Part shown: positions 16,186-24,473 of the stretch, one piece after another
Position numbering within the stretch: position 1 is the first letter of the stretch
Layout of the letters: each line of letters opens with the position of its first letter
Notes under the pieces: model-generated
Seen by the model: the letters and a program-made list of their open reading frames with translations, nothing else
The model's database searches: none
Told to the model about the DNA's origin: nothing
Program-made: the position numbers and the translations under genes
NCBI RefSeq assembly: GCF_018614195.1
Contig: NZ_JAGGOT010000029.1
Coordinates: 310,001-374,000 of the forward strand
Length of the DNA stretch: 64,000 bases
Direction: 5' to 3'
Origin: Streptomyces sp. ISL-43
GTDB taxonomy: Bacteria > Actinomycetota > Actinomycetes > Streptomycetales > Streptomycetaceae

Positions 16186-17547
16186 ATGCCTCGCCCCCTG
16201 CGGGTAGCAATCGTCGGTGCCGGCCCCGCCGGCATCTACGCCGCCGACGCCCTGCTGAAGTCCGAGGCGGCCACCGAGCCGGGTGTGTCCATCGACCTGT
16301 TCGAGCGGATGCCGGCGCCCTTCGGTCTGATCCGGTACGGCGTCGCCCCCGACCACCCGCGTATCAAGGGCATCATCACCGCCCTTCACCAGGTGCTCGA
16401 CAAGCCGCAGGTCCGCCTCTTCGGCAACGTCGACTATCCGAACGACATCAGCCTCGACGAGCTGCACTCGTTCTACGACGCCGTGATCTTCTCCACGGGT
16501 GCCACCGCCGACCGCGACCTCACCATCCCGGGCGTCGAGCTCGACGGCTCCTACGGCGCCGCCGACTTCGTCTCCTGGTACGACGGGCACCCCGACGTCC
16601 CGCGCACATGGCCGCTTGAGGCGCAGAAGGTCGCCGTCCTCGGCGTCGGCAACGTCGCCCTCGACGTGGCCCGCATCCTCGCCAAGACCGCCGACGAGCT
16701 GCTGCCGACGGAGATACCGGCGAACGTCTACGACGGCCTCAAGGCCAACAAGGCGCTCGAGGTCCACGTCTTCGGCCGCCGCGGCCCCGCCCAGGCCAAG
16801 TTCAGCCCGATGGAGCTGCGCGAGCTGGACCACTCGCCGAACATCGAGGTCATCGTCAACCCCGAGGACATCGACTACGACGAGGGCTCGATCAGCACCC
16901 GCCGCTCCAACAAGCAGGCGGACATGGTCGCCAAGACCCTGGAGAACTGGGCGATCCGCGACATCGGCGACCGCCCGCACAAGCTCTTCCTGCACTTCTT
17001 CGAGTCGCCCTCCGAGATCCTCGGCGAGGACGGCAAGGTCGTCGGGCTGCGCACCGAGCGCACCGAGCTCGACGGCACCGGCAACGTCAAGGGCACCGGC
17101 GAGTTCACCGACTGGGACGTCCAGTCCGTCTACCGCGCCGTCGGCTACCTCTCCGACGAACTGCCCAAGCTGCCGTGGGACGTCGCCTCCGGCACGGTCC
17201 CGGACGAGGGCGGCCGCGTCATCGAAGCGGGCGCGCACCTGCAGTCGACGTACGTCACCGGCTGGATCCGCCGCGGCCCGATCGGCCTGATCGGCCACAC
17301 CAAGGGCGACGCCAACGAGACGGTCTCCAACCTCCTCGCCGACCACGCGGACGGCCGTCTGCGGACCCCCGCCACGCCCGAGCCGGAGGCCGTCGAGGCC
17401 TTCCTCTCCGGGCGGGAGATCCGCTTCACGACGTGGGAGGGCTGGTACAAGCTGGACGCCGCCGAGAAGGCGCTGGGCGAGCCGCAGGGCCGCGAGCGCG
17501 TGAAGCTCGTCGAGCGCGAGGACATGCTCAAGGCGAGCGGGGCGTAG
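16186..17547 (+). CDS. fprA: Ferredoxin/adrenodoxin-type NADP+ reductase (FprA)
   Basis: A 453-residue FAD enzyme that passes electrons between NADPH and ferredoxin. The FAD-binding VGAGPAGIYAA is at 10-20, followed by ERMPAPFGLIRYGVAPDHP, the hallmark of adrenodoxin-reductase-like proteins. The NADPH site is GVGNVALDVARIL near residue 155, followed by VFGRRGPAQAKF. YVTGWIRRGPIGLIGHTKGDA near the C-terminus completes FAD binding. Length is normal. It could reduce ferredoxins serving the P450s of the cell, including the two encoded nearby, neither of which has its own ferredoxin here. AAGGGAA precedes the ATG, and a candidate iron box suggests Fe-dependent control. Confidence 0.94.
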   Translation: MPRPLRVAIVGAGPAGIYAADALLKSEAATEPGVSIDLFERMPAPFGLIRYGVAPDHPRIKGIITALHQVLDKPQVRLFGNVDYPNDISLDELHSFYDAVIFSTGATADRDLTIPGVELDGSYGAADFVSWYDGHPDVPRTWPLEAQKVAVLGVGNVALDVARILAKTADELLPTEIPANVYDGLKANKALEVHVFGRRGPAQAKFSPMELRELDHSPNIEVIVNPEDIDYDEGSISTRRSNKQADMVAKTLENWAIRDIGDRPHKLFLHFFESPSEILGEDGKVVGLRTERTELDGTGNVKGTGEFTDWDVQSVYRAVGYLSDELPKLPWDVASGTVPDEGGRVIEAGAHLQSTYVTGWIRRGPIGLIGHTKGDANETVSNLLADHADGRLRTPATPEPEAVEAFLSGREIRFTTWEGWYKLDAAEKALGEPQGRERVKLVEREDMLKASGA

Positions 17548-17553
17548 CCCCGG

Positions 17554-17591
17554 GTCCGGGTGGTGCCCGCCGCGCGCGGGCCCACCCGGAC
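17554..17591 (+). terminator. Long hairpin terminator after fprA
   Basis: GTCCGGGTGG plus GCCCGC (one bulged T between) pairs with GCGGGC plus CCACCCGGAC over a 5-base loop: 16 pairs, beginning 7 bases after the stop codon. Confidence 0.8.
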
Positions 17592-17721
17592 GACCGCGCG
17601 GTCCGGGCGCCGTACGGAGGCCCGGCCGGTGGGATCCACCGGGCCGTAGCGGAATTCCCGGCGCCCGGGGGAGGTTCGGACCATCGAGACACCCGAACAC
17701 CCTGGACGCACGGGAGAGCTC

Positions 17722-18384
17722 ATGAAGATCGGCATCATCGGCGCGGGCCACATCGGCGGCAACCTCACCCGCCGGCTCACCGCTCTCGGACACGACGTGG
17801 CCGTCGCCAACTCGCGCGGCCCCGAGACCCTGACCGCCCTCGCCGAGGAGACGGGCGCCACCCCGGTCACCGTCGCGCGGGCGGCGCGCGGCGCCGAGGT
17901 CGTGGTCGTGACCATCCCCCTCAAGAAGGTCCCCGACCTGCCCGCCGGCCTCTTCGACGGGGCGGCGCCCGGCTTCGCCGTCATCGACACCGGGAACTAC
18001 TACCCGCGCCAACGCGACGGCCGGATCGCCGGCATCGAGGACGAGGGCCTCACCGAGAGCCGCTGGACCGAGAAGCACCTCGGACACCCCGTCATCAAGG
18101 CCTTCAACGGCACCTACGCCCAGGACATCCTGGAGCGCCCGCTCGCAGCGGGACACCCCGACCGGCAGGCCCTGCCCGTCGCCGGCGACGACGAGGCGGC
18201 GAAGAAGACCGTACGGGCCCTCATCGACGAGCTCGGCTTCGACACCGTCGACGCCGGCGGCCTCGACGAATCCTGGCGCCAGCAGCCCGGCACCCCCGTC
18301 TACGGCCTCCGGGCGGGCGCGGCGGCCGTGGCCAAGGCGCTCGCCGAGGCCTCCCCGGAACGCGAGGACGAGTTCCGGGGATGA
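17722..18384 (+). CDS. NADPH-dependent F420-reductase-like dehydrogenase
   Basis: A 220-residue single Rossmann-fold protein of the F420-dependent NADP reductase / NAD-binding-2 group. The dinucleotide motif MKIGIIGAGHIGGNL is at the very N-terminus, with the NSRGPE segment after strand 2 typical of NADPH selection. VVVVTIPLKKVPDLP and VIDTGNYYPRQRDGRI follow, and a KAFNGTYA motif marks the subgroup. GGGAGAG lies before the ATG. It may reduce F420 or act on a small carbonyl substrate; no neighbour clarifies this. Confidence 0.85.
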   Translation: MKIGIIGAGHIGGNLTRRLTALGHDVAVANSRGPETLTALAEETGATPVTVARAARGAEVVVVTIPLKKVPDLPAGLFDGAAPGFAVIDTGNYYPRQRDGRIAGIEDEGLTESRWTEKHLGHPVIKAFNGTYAQDILERPLAAGHPDRQALPVAGDDEAAKKTVRALIDELGFDTVDAGGLDESWRQQPGTPVYGLRAGAAAVAKALAEASPEREDEFRG

Positions 18385-18492
18385 TCCCCGGCCCCTGGGC
18401 CGTCTCGCTGCCGCCGACCTAGGTGTGACGGAAGTCTGACGAACCTCCCCGACCCCTGGCCGCGGGGGCGCGGCCGGTGGTCGAATCGGCTC

Positions 18493-19338
18493 GTGAGCAC
18501 AGAACAGGAAGCGGATCCCGACGGCCCGGCCGACGCGGGCCGCCGCGACGGCCACGATCGCCCCGGCGGCCACGACCGCCCCGACCTCGCCGCCGGCCCC
18601 GGCCGTGATCGCCTCGTCGAAGTCGACGTCGACGGCCGCGGCGCCCCCGTCGGCCGGCGGCTCGTCCTCGGCATGGTCGGACTCGGCGCCCTCGGCCTGG
18701 CCGCCGCACCCCGCCTCCAGTCCGGGCTCGACGCGGTGCTGGGCCGGGCCTCCGCGTCGGACCCCACGGGCCTGACCGGACTACTGCCGGGCGGCGGCGG
18801 GTTCCGCTACTACTCCGTCGCCTCCTCGGTCCCCGAACGCGGCCCGGCGGACTACCGGCTGACCGTCGACGGCCTGGTCGAGCGCCCGGGTTCGTACACC
18901 CTCGACGCGCTCCGGGGCCTGCCGCAGACCCGCGTCGTCCGCGACGTCCAGTGCGTGACCGGCTGGCGGGTGCCCGGCACGCCCTTCGAGGGGGTCCCGC
19001 TCTCCCGGCTCCTGGACGCCGCCGGGGTCCGCCCCGAGGCCCGCGCGATCCGCTTCACCTGCTTCGACGGCACGTACACCGAGAGCCTCACGCTCCCGCA
19101 GGCCCGTCGCGACGACGTGATGGTCGCCCTGAGGATGCGGGACGAGCCCCTCGGCCACGCGCACGGCGGCCCGGTCCGCCTCTACGTTGCCCCCATGTAC
19201 TTCTACAAGTCGGCGAAATGGCTGTCGGGCATCACCCTCACCCAGGACGTCCGCCCCGGCTACTGGGAGGAACTCGGCTACGACGTCGACGCCTGGGTCG
19301 GCAAGTCGAACGGACGCGATGATGCCCCGACCGTCTGA
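18493..19338 (+). CDS. Membrane-anchored molybdopterin oxidoreductase (sulfite oxidase/MsrP fold)
   Basis: A 281-residue protein with the molybdopterin-binding sulfite-oxidase fold. The predicted Mo-ligand cysteine is Cys154 in RDVQCVTGWRVPGTPFEGVPL. FTCFDGTYTESL and GPVRLYVAPMYFYKSAKWLSGI complete the fold. The N-terminal 55 residues are charged and disordered, followed by one hydrophobic segment (RRLVLGMVGLGALGLAAAP) that probably anchors or exports it. The GTG start at 18493 has only a weak ribosome-binding site. The next gene, a cytochrome b, overlaps its end by 20 bp, so the two very likely form one complex. Confidence 0.88.
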   Translation: MSTEQEADPDGPADAGRRDGHDRPGGHDRPDLAAGPGRDRLVEVDVDGRGAPVGRRLVLGMVGLGALGLAAAPRLQSGLDAVLGRASASDPTGLTGLLPGGGGFRYYSVASSVPERGPADYRLTVDGLVERPGSYTLDALRGLPQTRVVRDVQCVTGWRVPGTPFEGVPLSRLLDAAGVRPEARAIRFTCFDGTYTESLTLPQARRDDVMVALRMRDEPLGHAHGGPVRLYVAPMYFYKSAKWLSGITLTQDVRPGYWEELGYDVDAWVGKSNGRDDAPTV

Positions 19339-19996
19339 ACTCCCCGGCCGGATCCGCCGGTTCACTCGCGCCGAACGCTGGATCCACCGGACCACCGCCG
19401 CGCTCACGGGGCTGTGCCTGGCGACCGCCGGCTGCCTCTACCTGCCGCCGCTGGCCGAACTCGTCGGCCGCCGCCACCTCGTGGTCACCGTCCACGAATG
19501 GTCCGGGCTGCTGATCCCGGCCCCCGCCCTGCTGGGGCTCGCCTCCCGCGCCTTCCGCGCCGACCTGCGCCGGCTGAACCGCTTCGGCCCGCACGACCGG
19601 ACCTGGCTGCGCTCCGCGCTGCGCCGGGACGCGCGGCCCGCCGCCCGACCGGCGGGAAAGTTCAACGCCGGGCAGAAGCTCTACGCGAGCTGGAGCGCCG
19701 GTGCGGCCCTGGTCATGCTCGGCACGGGCCTGCTGATGTGGTTCACCGGCCTGGCCCCGCTGCCCTGGCGGACCGGTGCGACCTTCGTCCACGACTGGCT
19801 GGCCATCGCGCTGGCCGTGGCCGTCGCCGGGCACGTCATGAAGGCGCTGGCCGACCCGGAAGCCCGGCGCGGCATGCGCACGGGCTCGGTGGCGGCCGAG
19901 TGGGCGCGGCGCGAGCACCCGCTGTGGCGCACGCCGCTCGCCCGGCGGGCGGTCCCGGTCACTCCTGCGGAACCGCCGAGTCCAGGGCGGCCGTGA
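19319..19996 (+). CDS. Cytochrome b-like membrane subunit
   Basis: A 225-residue integral membrane protein with four helices and haem-ligand histidines typical of cytochrome b561/FdnI-like subunits: ERWIHRTTAALTGLC, VVTVHEWSGLLIP and FVHDWLAIALAVAVAGHVMKAL. It starts at ATG-ATG (19319/19322) inside the end of the oxidoreductase gene, implying translational coupling. It probably exchanges electrons between the quinone pool and the molybdoenzyme. Its 3' end overlaps the convergent ohrR gene by 38 bp. Confidence 0.85.
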   Translation: MMPRPSELPGRIRRFTRAERWIHRTTAALTGLCLATAGCLYLPPLAELVGRRHLVVTVHEWSGLLIPAPALLGLASRAFRADLRRLNRFGPHDRTWLRSALRRDARPAARPAGKFNAGQKLYASWSAGAALVMLGTGLLMWFTGLAPLPWRTGATFVHDWLAIALAVAVAGHVMKALADPEARRGMRTGSVAAEWARREHPLWRTPLARRAVPVTPAEPPSPGRP

Positions 19997-20432
19997 GCCG
20001 CCGCAGCCGGTCCTGAAGCTCCCTGATCTCGCCGAGCTCGAAGCCGGTCGCGGTGGCGATGCGCCGGGGCACCTCGACGGCGCGGGCACGCAGGGCCGTA
20101 CCCGATTCGGTCAGTCGCGCGTGGACGGACCGCTCGTCCTCGGCGCTGCGCTCGCGGGAGATCAGGCCGGCCGCTTCCAGGCGCTTGAGCAGCGGGGACA
20201 GCGTTCCCGAGTCGAGCCGCAGGTGCTGCCCGAGCTGTTTGACCGGCATCTCCCCGTGCTCCCAGAGCACCAGCATCACCAGGTACTGCGGGTAGGTCAG
20301 GCCGAGGTCCTTGAGGATCACCCGGTAGAGGCCCCCGAAGGCGCGGCTCGCCGCGCCGAGCGCGAAGCAGATCTGGCTGTCGAGGCGCAGGAAGTCCTGG
20401 TCGGGGAGGGTGGCGGGCGGCTGCTCGGTCAT
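19959..20432 (-). CDS. ohrR: OhrR, MarR-family organic peroxide sensor
   Basis: A 157-residue winged-helix repressor. The reactive cysteine expected for OhrR is Cys22 in DSQICFALGAASRAF, near the N-terminus. The recognition helix region is LGQHLRLDSGTLSPLLKRLE and the wing SAEDERSVHARLT. On oxidation it should release the divergent ohr gene. I chose the ATG giving MTEQPPATL because it restores the family's N-terminal spacing; longer forms would run through the operators. Two copies of its predicted operator lie in the intergenic space. Confidence 0.9.
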   Translation of the reverse strand: MTEQPPATLPDQDFLRLDSQICFALGAASRAFGGLYRVILKDLGLTYPQYLVMLVLWEHGEMPVKQLGQHLRLDSGTLSPLLKRLEAAGLISRERSAEDERSVHARLTESGTALRARAVEVPRRIATATGFELGEIRELQDRLRRLTAALDSAVPQE

Positions 20433-20463
20433 GGGAACCAGTGTACTCGGGGGAGTCGTGTCG

Positions 20464-20491
20464 ACAACTGAATTGTGCACAACTGAATTGT
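20464..20491 (+). promoter_or_regulatory. Tandem OhrR operators
   Basis: ACAACTGAATTGT occurs at 20464-20476 and again at 20479-20491. Each is a near-palindrome resembling the known OhrR site (TACAATTnAATTGTA), 15 bp centre to centre. They lie between the divergent ohrR and ohr genes, 70-97 bp upstream of the ohr start. Confidence 0.8.
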
Positions 20492-20560
20492 GTGCCATAT
20501 TCATGGAGCGAGGTCGCCGACCGATGGCCCCGCCTCCGCCCCGTGAGAGGAACCCCCGAG

Positions 20561-20971
20561 ATGGACGCGCTCTACACCGCTGTCGCCACCGCCAACGGCC
20601 GCGAAGGCCGCGCAGTCAGCTCCGACGGTCAGATCGACCTCGCGCTGGCCATGCCCCAGGCCCTCGGCGGGAACGGTCTGGGCACCAACCCCGAGCAGCT
20701 CTTCGCGGCCGGCTACGCCGCCTGCTTCGCCAGCGCGCTCGGACTGGTCGGCCGCCAGGCCAAGGTCGACACCAGCGAGATCTCGGTCACCTCGGAGGTC
20801 TCCATCGGCAAGGACGGCGCGGGCTTCGGGCTGGCCGTCATCCTGCGCGTGGAGCTCCCCGACGCCCTGGCGGGCGAGACCGGTGCCCTGCTGGTCAAGC
20901 AGGCGCACGAGGTCTGCCCGTACTCCCGGGCCACCCGCGGCAACATCCCCGTCGAGCTCGTCGTCGAGTAG
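20561..20971 (+). CDS. ohr: Organic hydroperoxide resistance protein Ohr
   Basis: A 136-residue thiol peroxidase of the Ohr/OsmC family that reduces organic hydroperoxides. The peroxidatic cysteine is Cys55 in GYAACFASAL, and the resolving Cys119 lies in the signature EVCPYSRATRGN. Full length, with GAGAGG upstream of the ATG. Expression is predicted to be controlled by the adjacent OhrR through the tandem operators. Confidence 0.95.
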   Translation: MDALYTAVATANGREGRAVSSDGQIDLALAMPQALGGNGLGTNPEQLFAAGYAACFASALGLVGRQAKVDTSEISVTSEVSIGKDGAGFGLAVILRVELPDALAGETGALLVKQAHEVCPYSRATRGNIPVELVVE

Positions 20972-21063
20972 TCCCCGGTCTCCTTGTATCGCCGGAGCGG
21001 CCGTCCTCTCCGTCAGCCCGCCGTGCCCGACGCACGCGCGGCGCGGGCGGCGAGCGCGGCCGC

Positions 21064-21345
21064 TCCGGTGTATGTCAGCGCGGGCCCCTCGCCGTCCGCG
21101 CCTCCAGCGGCTCCGTGCTGATCGGCTCGGATCCAGCCGCGGGCTCGGGGGCGCCGGACTGCGCGGGCAACACCATCACCGGCCCGGTCTCCCTGGAGGC
21201 CAACACCGGAGGCGTCGAGTTCTCGGCCGACCGGGTCGTCGGCCCGCTGCGCTGCGAGGCCAACGAACCGGCGCCGCGCGTCAGCGGGACCACCGTCGTC
21301 GGACCCCGGTCGGGTCAGTGCGGGGTGAGCGCCGAAGCCCCGTAG
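21064..21345 (+). pseudogene. 3' remnant of a secreted repeat protein
   Basis: The 475-bp space between ohr and the next gene holds an open frame ending at TAG 21343-21345 with the repeat-like text NTITGPVSLEANTGGVEF, VVGPLRCEAN and VVGPRSGQC. This pattern (N-x-hxGPVxhxxNTGG-hxF) is the C-terminus of secreted actinobacterial beta-solenoid-like proteins of unknown function. No plausible start, signal peptide or ribosome-binding site precedes it, so it is probably the tail of a deleted gene. The left 90 bases of the space show nothing recognisable. Confidence 0.42.
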
Positions 21346-21446
21346 AACCGTGGAAGCGCACAGCGCACAGCGCGCAGAACGCGCAGAAGGGTGGGGCGGG
21401 GAGGCATCCGTGGTGCTTACCCGCCCCTTCCCGCCCCTTCACCGCG

Positions 21447-22211
21447 TCAGAACGTCCGGTCCAGCAGCGCGAACAGCGCCGTCCAGTGGCGCTCGTCGCC
21501 GGCCGCGTCGTAGGTGGACGTGTCGGCCAGGGTGTAGCCGTGCGGCGCGCCCTCGTACACCTCGGCGCGGTGGCGGACTCCGGCCTCGGTGAGGGCCTTC
21601 TCCAGTCGGTCGACCTGCTCGGCGGGCAGCGACGGGTCCTGGTCCGCGTGGCCGAAGTACAGCTCCGCCGTCACCTCGGGCGCGAGCAGGTGGGGGCTGT
21701 CCGCCGCTCCGGTGGCCAGGAACCCGCCGTGGAAACCGGCCGCCGCCGCCACCCGTTGGGGATACGTGCCCGCCGTGAGCAGGGCCAGCCGGGCGCCCAG
21801 GCAGTACCCCGTGATCCCCACCGGTCCGGCGGCGGCGCCGGGGAAGCCCGCGAGCCAGTCCAGATACGCCCCCGCGTCGCGCATCGCGAGCTCGGGGGTC
21901 AGCGAGTCGAGGACCGGGACGACCCGGTCGAAGAGCTCCGGCTGCCGGTCGAAGTCGACGAACTCGGGCAGTTCGAAGACCGGCGTGCGCCCGTGGCGGT
22001 AGAAGAGGTTGGGCAGCAGCACGACGTACCCGGCCGCGGCGATCCGGTCCGCCATCGACTTGATGTGCGGACGGACCCCCAGGGCGTTCATGTACAGCAG
22101 GACCCCGGGATACGTGCCGTCGCCGTCGGGCCGGGCCAGATAGGCATCGGCGGTACCGTCCCGCGTGACGATCTCCACGGATGTCCGGACTACCTCGCGT
22201 GCGGTCGTCAT
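21447..22211 (-). CDS. Dienelactone hydrolase family protein
   Basis: A 254-residue alpha/beta hydrolase. The DLH-type nucleophile is Cys137 in GITGYCLGARLAL, with the HADQDP loop giving the acid and EGAPHGY the catalytic histidine. No signal peptide. A good AGAGGGGG site precedes the ATG. It is divergent from the P450 gene across 116 bp; the pair may share control, but no operator is clear. Confidence 0.9.
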   Translation of the reverse strand: MTTAREVVRTSVEIVTRDGTADAYLARPDGDGTYPGVLLYMNALGVRPHIKSMADRIAAAGYVVLLPNLFYRHGRTPVFELPEFVDFDRQPELFDRVVPVLDSLTPELAMRDAGAYLDWLAGFPGAAAGPVGITGYCLGARLALLTAGTYPQRVAAAAGFHGGFLATGAADSPHLLAPEVTAELYFGHADQDPSLPAEQVDRLEKALTEAGVRHRAEVYEGAPHGYTLADTSTYDAAGDERHWTALFALLDRTF

Positions 22212-22327
22212 GGCCGTCCCCCTCTTTATCTTTTGGCGAAGGCCGCAGACTACCGTGATCGCCGGGTCATCCCAGAGTGTCCTGAAATCGCCCTCTCCGG
22301 CGCCAACCGCCGTTTTACTGTGGTCCG

Positions 22328-23521
22328 ATGCCAGTCGTGGACATCAGTGCCGGCGCCGAAGACTTCAACGCCGACCCCTACCCCTACTACGCGAGACTCC
22401 GTGAGGCGGGACCGGTCCACCAGGTCATCGTCACGGCCGACGAGTACGAGCCGAGCTGGCTCGTCGTCGGCCACGACGAGGCGCGCCAGGCACTCAACCA
22501 CCCCGCCCTGTCGAAGGACTGGCGCAGCTCCGGGCACTTCCCGGACGCCCTCGTCACCGCGGTGAACGCCAACATGCTGGAGTCCGACCCGCCGCACCAC
22601 ACCCGGCTGCGCCGGCTGGTCGCACGGGAGTTCACCGCCCGCCGCATGGAAGGCATGCGCGCCCGTGTCCAGCAGATCACCGACGAGCTGCTCGACGCGA
22701 TGGCCGCGCGGCCGGAGCGCACGGCCGACCTGATCGACACGCTGGCGTTCCCGCTGCCGATGACCGTGATCTGCGAACTCCTCGGCGTCCCCGACCTGGA
22801 CCGCGAACGCTTCCGCTACTGGTCCAACGCGGTCGTCGCCCCCGCCCCCGGCGCCCCGGACAACACCGCGCACCGGATGCTCGGCGGCTATCTCGCGGAG
22901 CTCATCGAGGCCAAGGCCAAGGACCCCGGCGAGGACCTGCTGAGCGCGCTGATCCGCACCCGCGACGAGGACGGCGACTCGCTCTCGTCCGACGAAGTGG
23001 TCGGGATGGCCTTCCTGCTGCTGGTCGCGGGCCACGAGACGACCGTCAACCTCATCTCCAACGGCGTACGGGCCCTGCTCGCCCACCCGGAGCAACTGGC
23101 CGCGCTGCGAGGCGACTTCGACGGACTCCTCGACGGGGCGGTCGAGGAGATGCTCCGCTACGACGGCCCCGTGCAGCACTCCACCTACCGCTACGCCCGC
23201 GAGGCCCTGGACCTGGGCGGCGCCACCATCCCCGCCGGGGCCACCGTGCTCGTCTCCCTGGCCGGCGCCGACCGCGACCCCGTCCGCTTCCCGGAACCCG
23301 ACGCCTTCGACATCCGTCGCGCCCCACAAGGGCACCTGGCCTTCGGCCACGGCCTCCACTTCTGCATCGGCGCCCCGCTGGCCCGCATGGAGGGCCGCAT
23401 CGCCATCCGCTCCCTGCTCGAACGCTTCCCGGACCTGGCCGAAGACCCGGCGGCGGGCCCCCCGCCCTGGCTGACGGGCAGCCTGATGCGCGGCGTGAGC
23501 CGCCTCCCGCTCCGCTGGTAG
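22328..23521 (+). CDS. Cytochrome P450, actinobacterial CYP107-like
   Basis: A 397-residue soluble P450. The I-helix oxygen-activation motif is AGHETT (about 234-239), the K-helix ExxR is E274-M-L-R277, and the haem-binding loop is FGHGLHFCIG with the axial Cys346. Length and sequence style (DPPHHTRLRRLV) fit CYP107 and related class I enzymes, which need a ferredoxin and ferredoxin reductase. No ferredoxin gene is adjacent; the FprA-type reductase 5 kb away could contribute. Substrate unknown. Confidence 0.93.
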   Translation: MPVVDISAGAEDFNADPYPYYARLREAGPVHQVIVTADEYEPSWLVVGHDEARQALNHPALSKDWRSSGHFPDALVTAVNANMLESDPPHHTRLRRLVAREFTARRMEGMRARVQQITDELLDAMAARPERTADLIDTLAFPLPMTVICELLGVPDLDRERFRYWSNAVVAPAPGAPDNTAHRMLGGYLAELIEAKAKDPGEDLLSALIRTRDEDGDSLSSDEVVGMAFLLLVAGHETTVNLISNGVRALLAHPEQLAALRGDFDGLLDGAVEEMLRYDGPVQHSTYRYAREALDLGGATIPAGATVLVSLAGADRDPVRFPEPDAFDIRRAPQGHLAFGHGLHFCIGAPLARMEGRIAIRSLLERFPDLAEDPAAGPPPWLTGSLMRGVSRLPLRW

Positions 23522-23575
23522 ACCGGCGGGCCCGTCCGACCCCGACCCCTTCCGGCCGGCCCACCGGGCGCGGGG

Positions 23576-24349
23576 TCAGCCGGCTGCGCTGAACGCCCCG
23601 TCCGTGAGGACCGGGACGATGTCGCAGGAGTCCGGTTCCGTCGCGATGGCCACGTCGCGGGCGAAGCCGCCCTCCGTGAGTTCCCGGCCCGACGCGCTGC
23701 CGGTGACCGCGGCGGCGACGTCCGGTGTCGCCTCGAAGCAGTCGGCCGCGGCGGAGGCCTCGGGTGACAGCGGGCCGCGCCGGCGCTTCCGCAGTGCCGC
23801 GAGGACCGCTCCCGCGCCGAGCAGGTCCTCCAGCGCGGGGCGCAGGCCGCCGTCGGGCCAGCGCTCGCCGGAGGCGATGACTGCGACCGGGCGGTCGAGG
23901 GTCCCGTAGCCGTGCCGGGCGAGCCAGTCGGCCACCGCCGTCGCATTGCGCAGGCACGCCGCGACCACCGTCGACCCGCCGGCCGCCGCCGCGATCGAGG
24001 AGCCGTTGGGGGAGGGCAGGACCAGGCGCGGGACGAAGGGAGCGTCCCTCAGCGCCGCCGGTGACAGTGACCACGGCGCCGCCGACGTGGCCGCACGCCG
24101 ACCGACGGCCAGCCGCGCGCCTACCTCGTCCGCGAACCTCGCCGCGGACTCGTCACGCCAGGGATGGGGAAAGACGCGCGCCCCGCCCTCCACCGCCACC
24201 GTCACCGAGGTCGTGAACGACAACACGTCGACGACCACCAGGCACGCGACATCCGTCGCGAGCCGCTGCGCGCCGACGGGCCCCCAGTCGAAGCGCGCCC
24301 CGCTGCCTGTCTGCAGAAACCATGCGTCCATAGCCGACGACGATGCCAT
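23576..24349 (-). CDS. 2-phosphosulfolactate phosphatase (ComB)-like protein
   Basis: A protein of about 257 residues of the ComB family. It contains RFDWGPVGAQRLA, the strand VVVDVLSFTTSVTVAVEGG (with the conserved Asp), LPSPNGSSIA and the VAACLRNATAVADWL helix. ComB removes phosphate from 2-phosphosulfolactate in coenzyme M synthesis, but actinobacterial members occur in species without that pathway and may act on other phosphate esters. The start is uncertain: ATG 24349 (MASSSAMDAW) or 24331 (MDAW), neither with a good ribosome-binding site. Confidence 0.8.
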   Translation of the reverse strand: MASSSAMDAWFLQTGSGARFDWGPVGAQRLATDVACLVVVDVLSFTTSVTVAVEGGARVFPHPWRDESAARFADEVGARLAVGRRAATSAAPWSLSPAALRDAPFVPRLVLPSPNGSSIAAAAGGSTVVAACLRNATAVADWLARHGYGTLDRPVAVIASGERWPDGGLRPALEDLLGAGAVLAALRKRRRGPLSPEASAAADCFEATPDVAAAVTGSASGRELTEGGFARDVAIATEPDSCDIVPVLTDGAFSAAG

Positions 24350-24415
24350 CGCGGTCACACGACGGCACCGGCGGGGCGAGTCCCGCGGCGGGGTTCGCGC
24401 CGGCCGGCGCTTGCG

Positions 24416-24435
24416 TTGAAGTGTGCTCCAGCACA
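24416..24435 (+). promoter_or_regulatory. Candidate MerR-type operator before the aldo/keto reductase
   Basis: TTGAAGTGTGCTCCAGCACA contains an imperfect dyad (TTGAAG/CTCCAG) and a perfect TGTGCT-CC-AGCACA dyad. Its layout recalls MerR-family sites (TTGGAG-N4-CTCCAA). It sits 38 bp upstream of the GTG start. Confidence 0.35.
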
Positions 24436-24473
24436 TAGCGTCGTACCCACGACCTGCGTGAAGGGGGAAGAAC

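Noticed and set aside
22328..23521. Natural-product gene cluster around the P450s and the IPNS-like oxygenase
   Set aside because: No PKS, NRPS, terpene or RiPP backbone genes lie within the window, and the oxidative genes are scattered among unrelated units.
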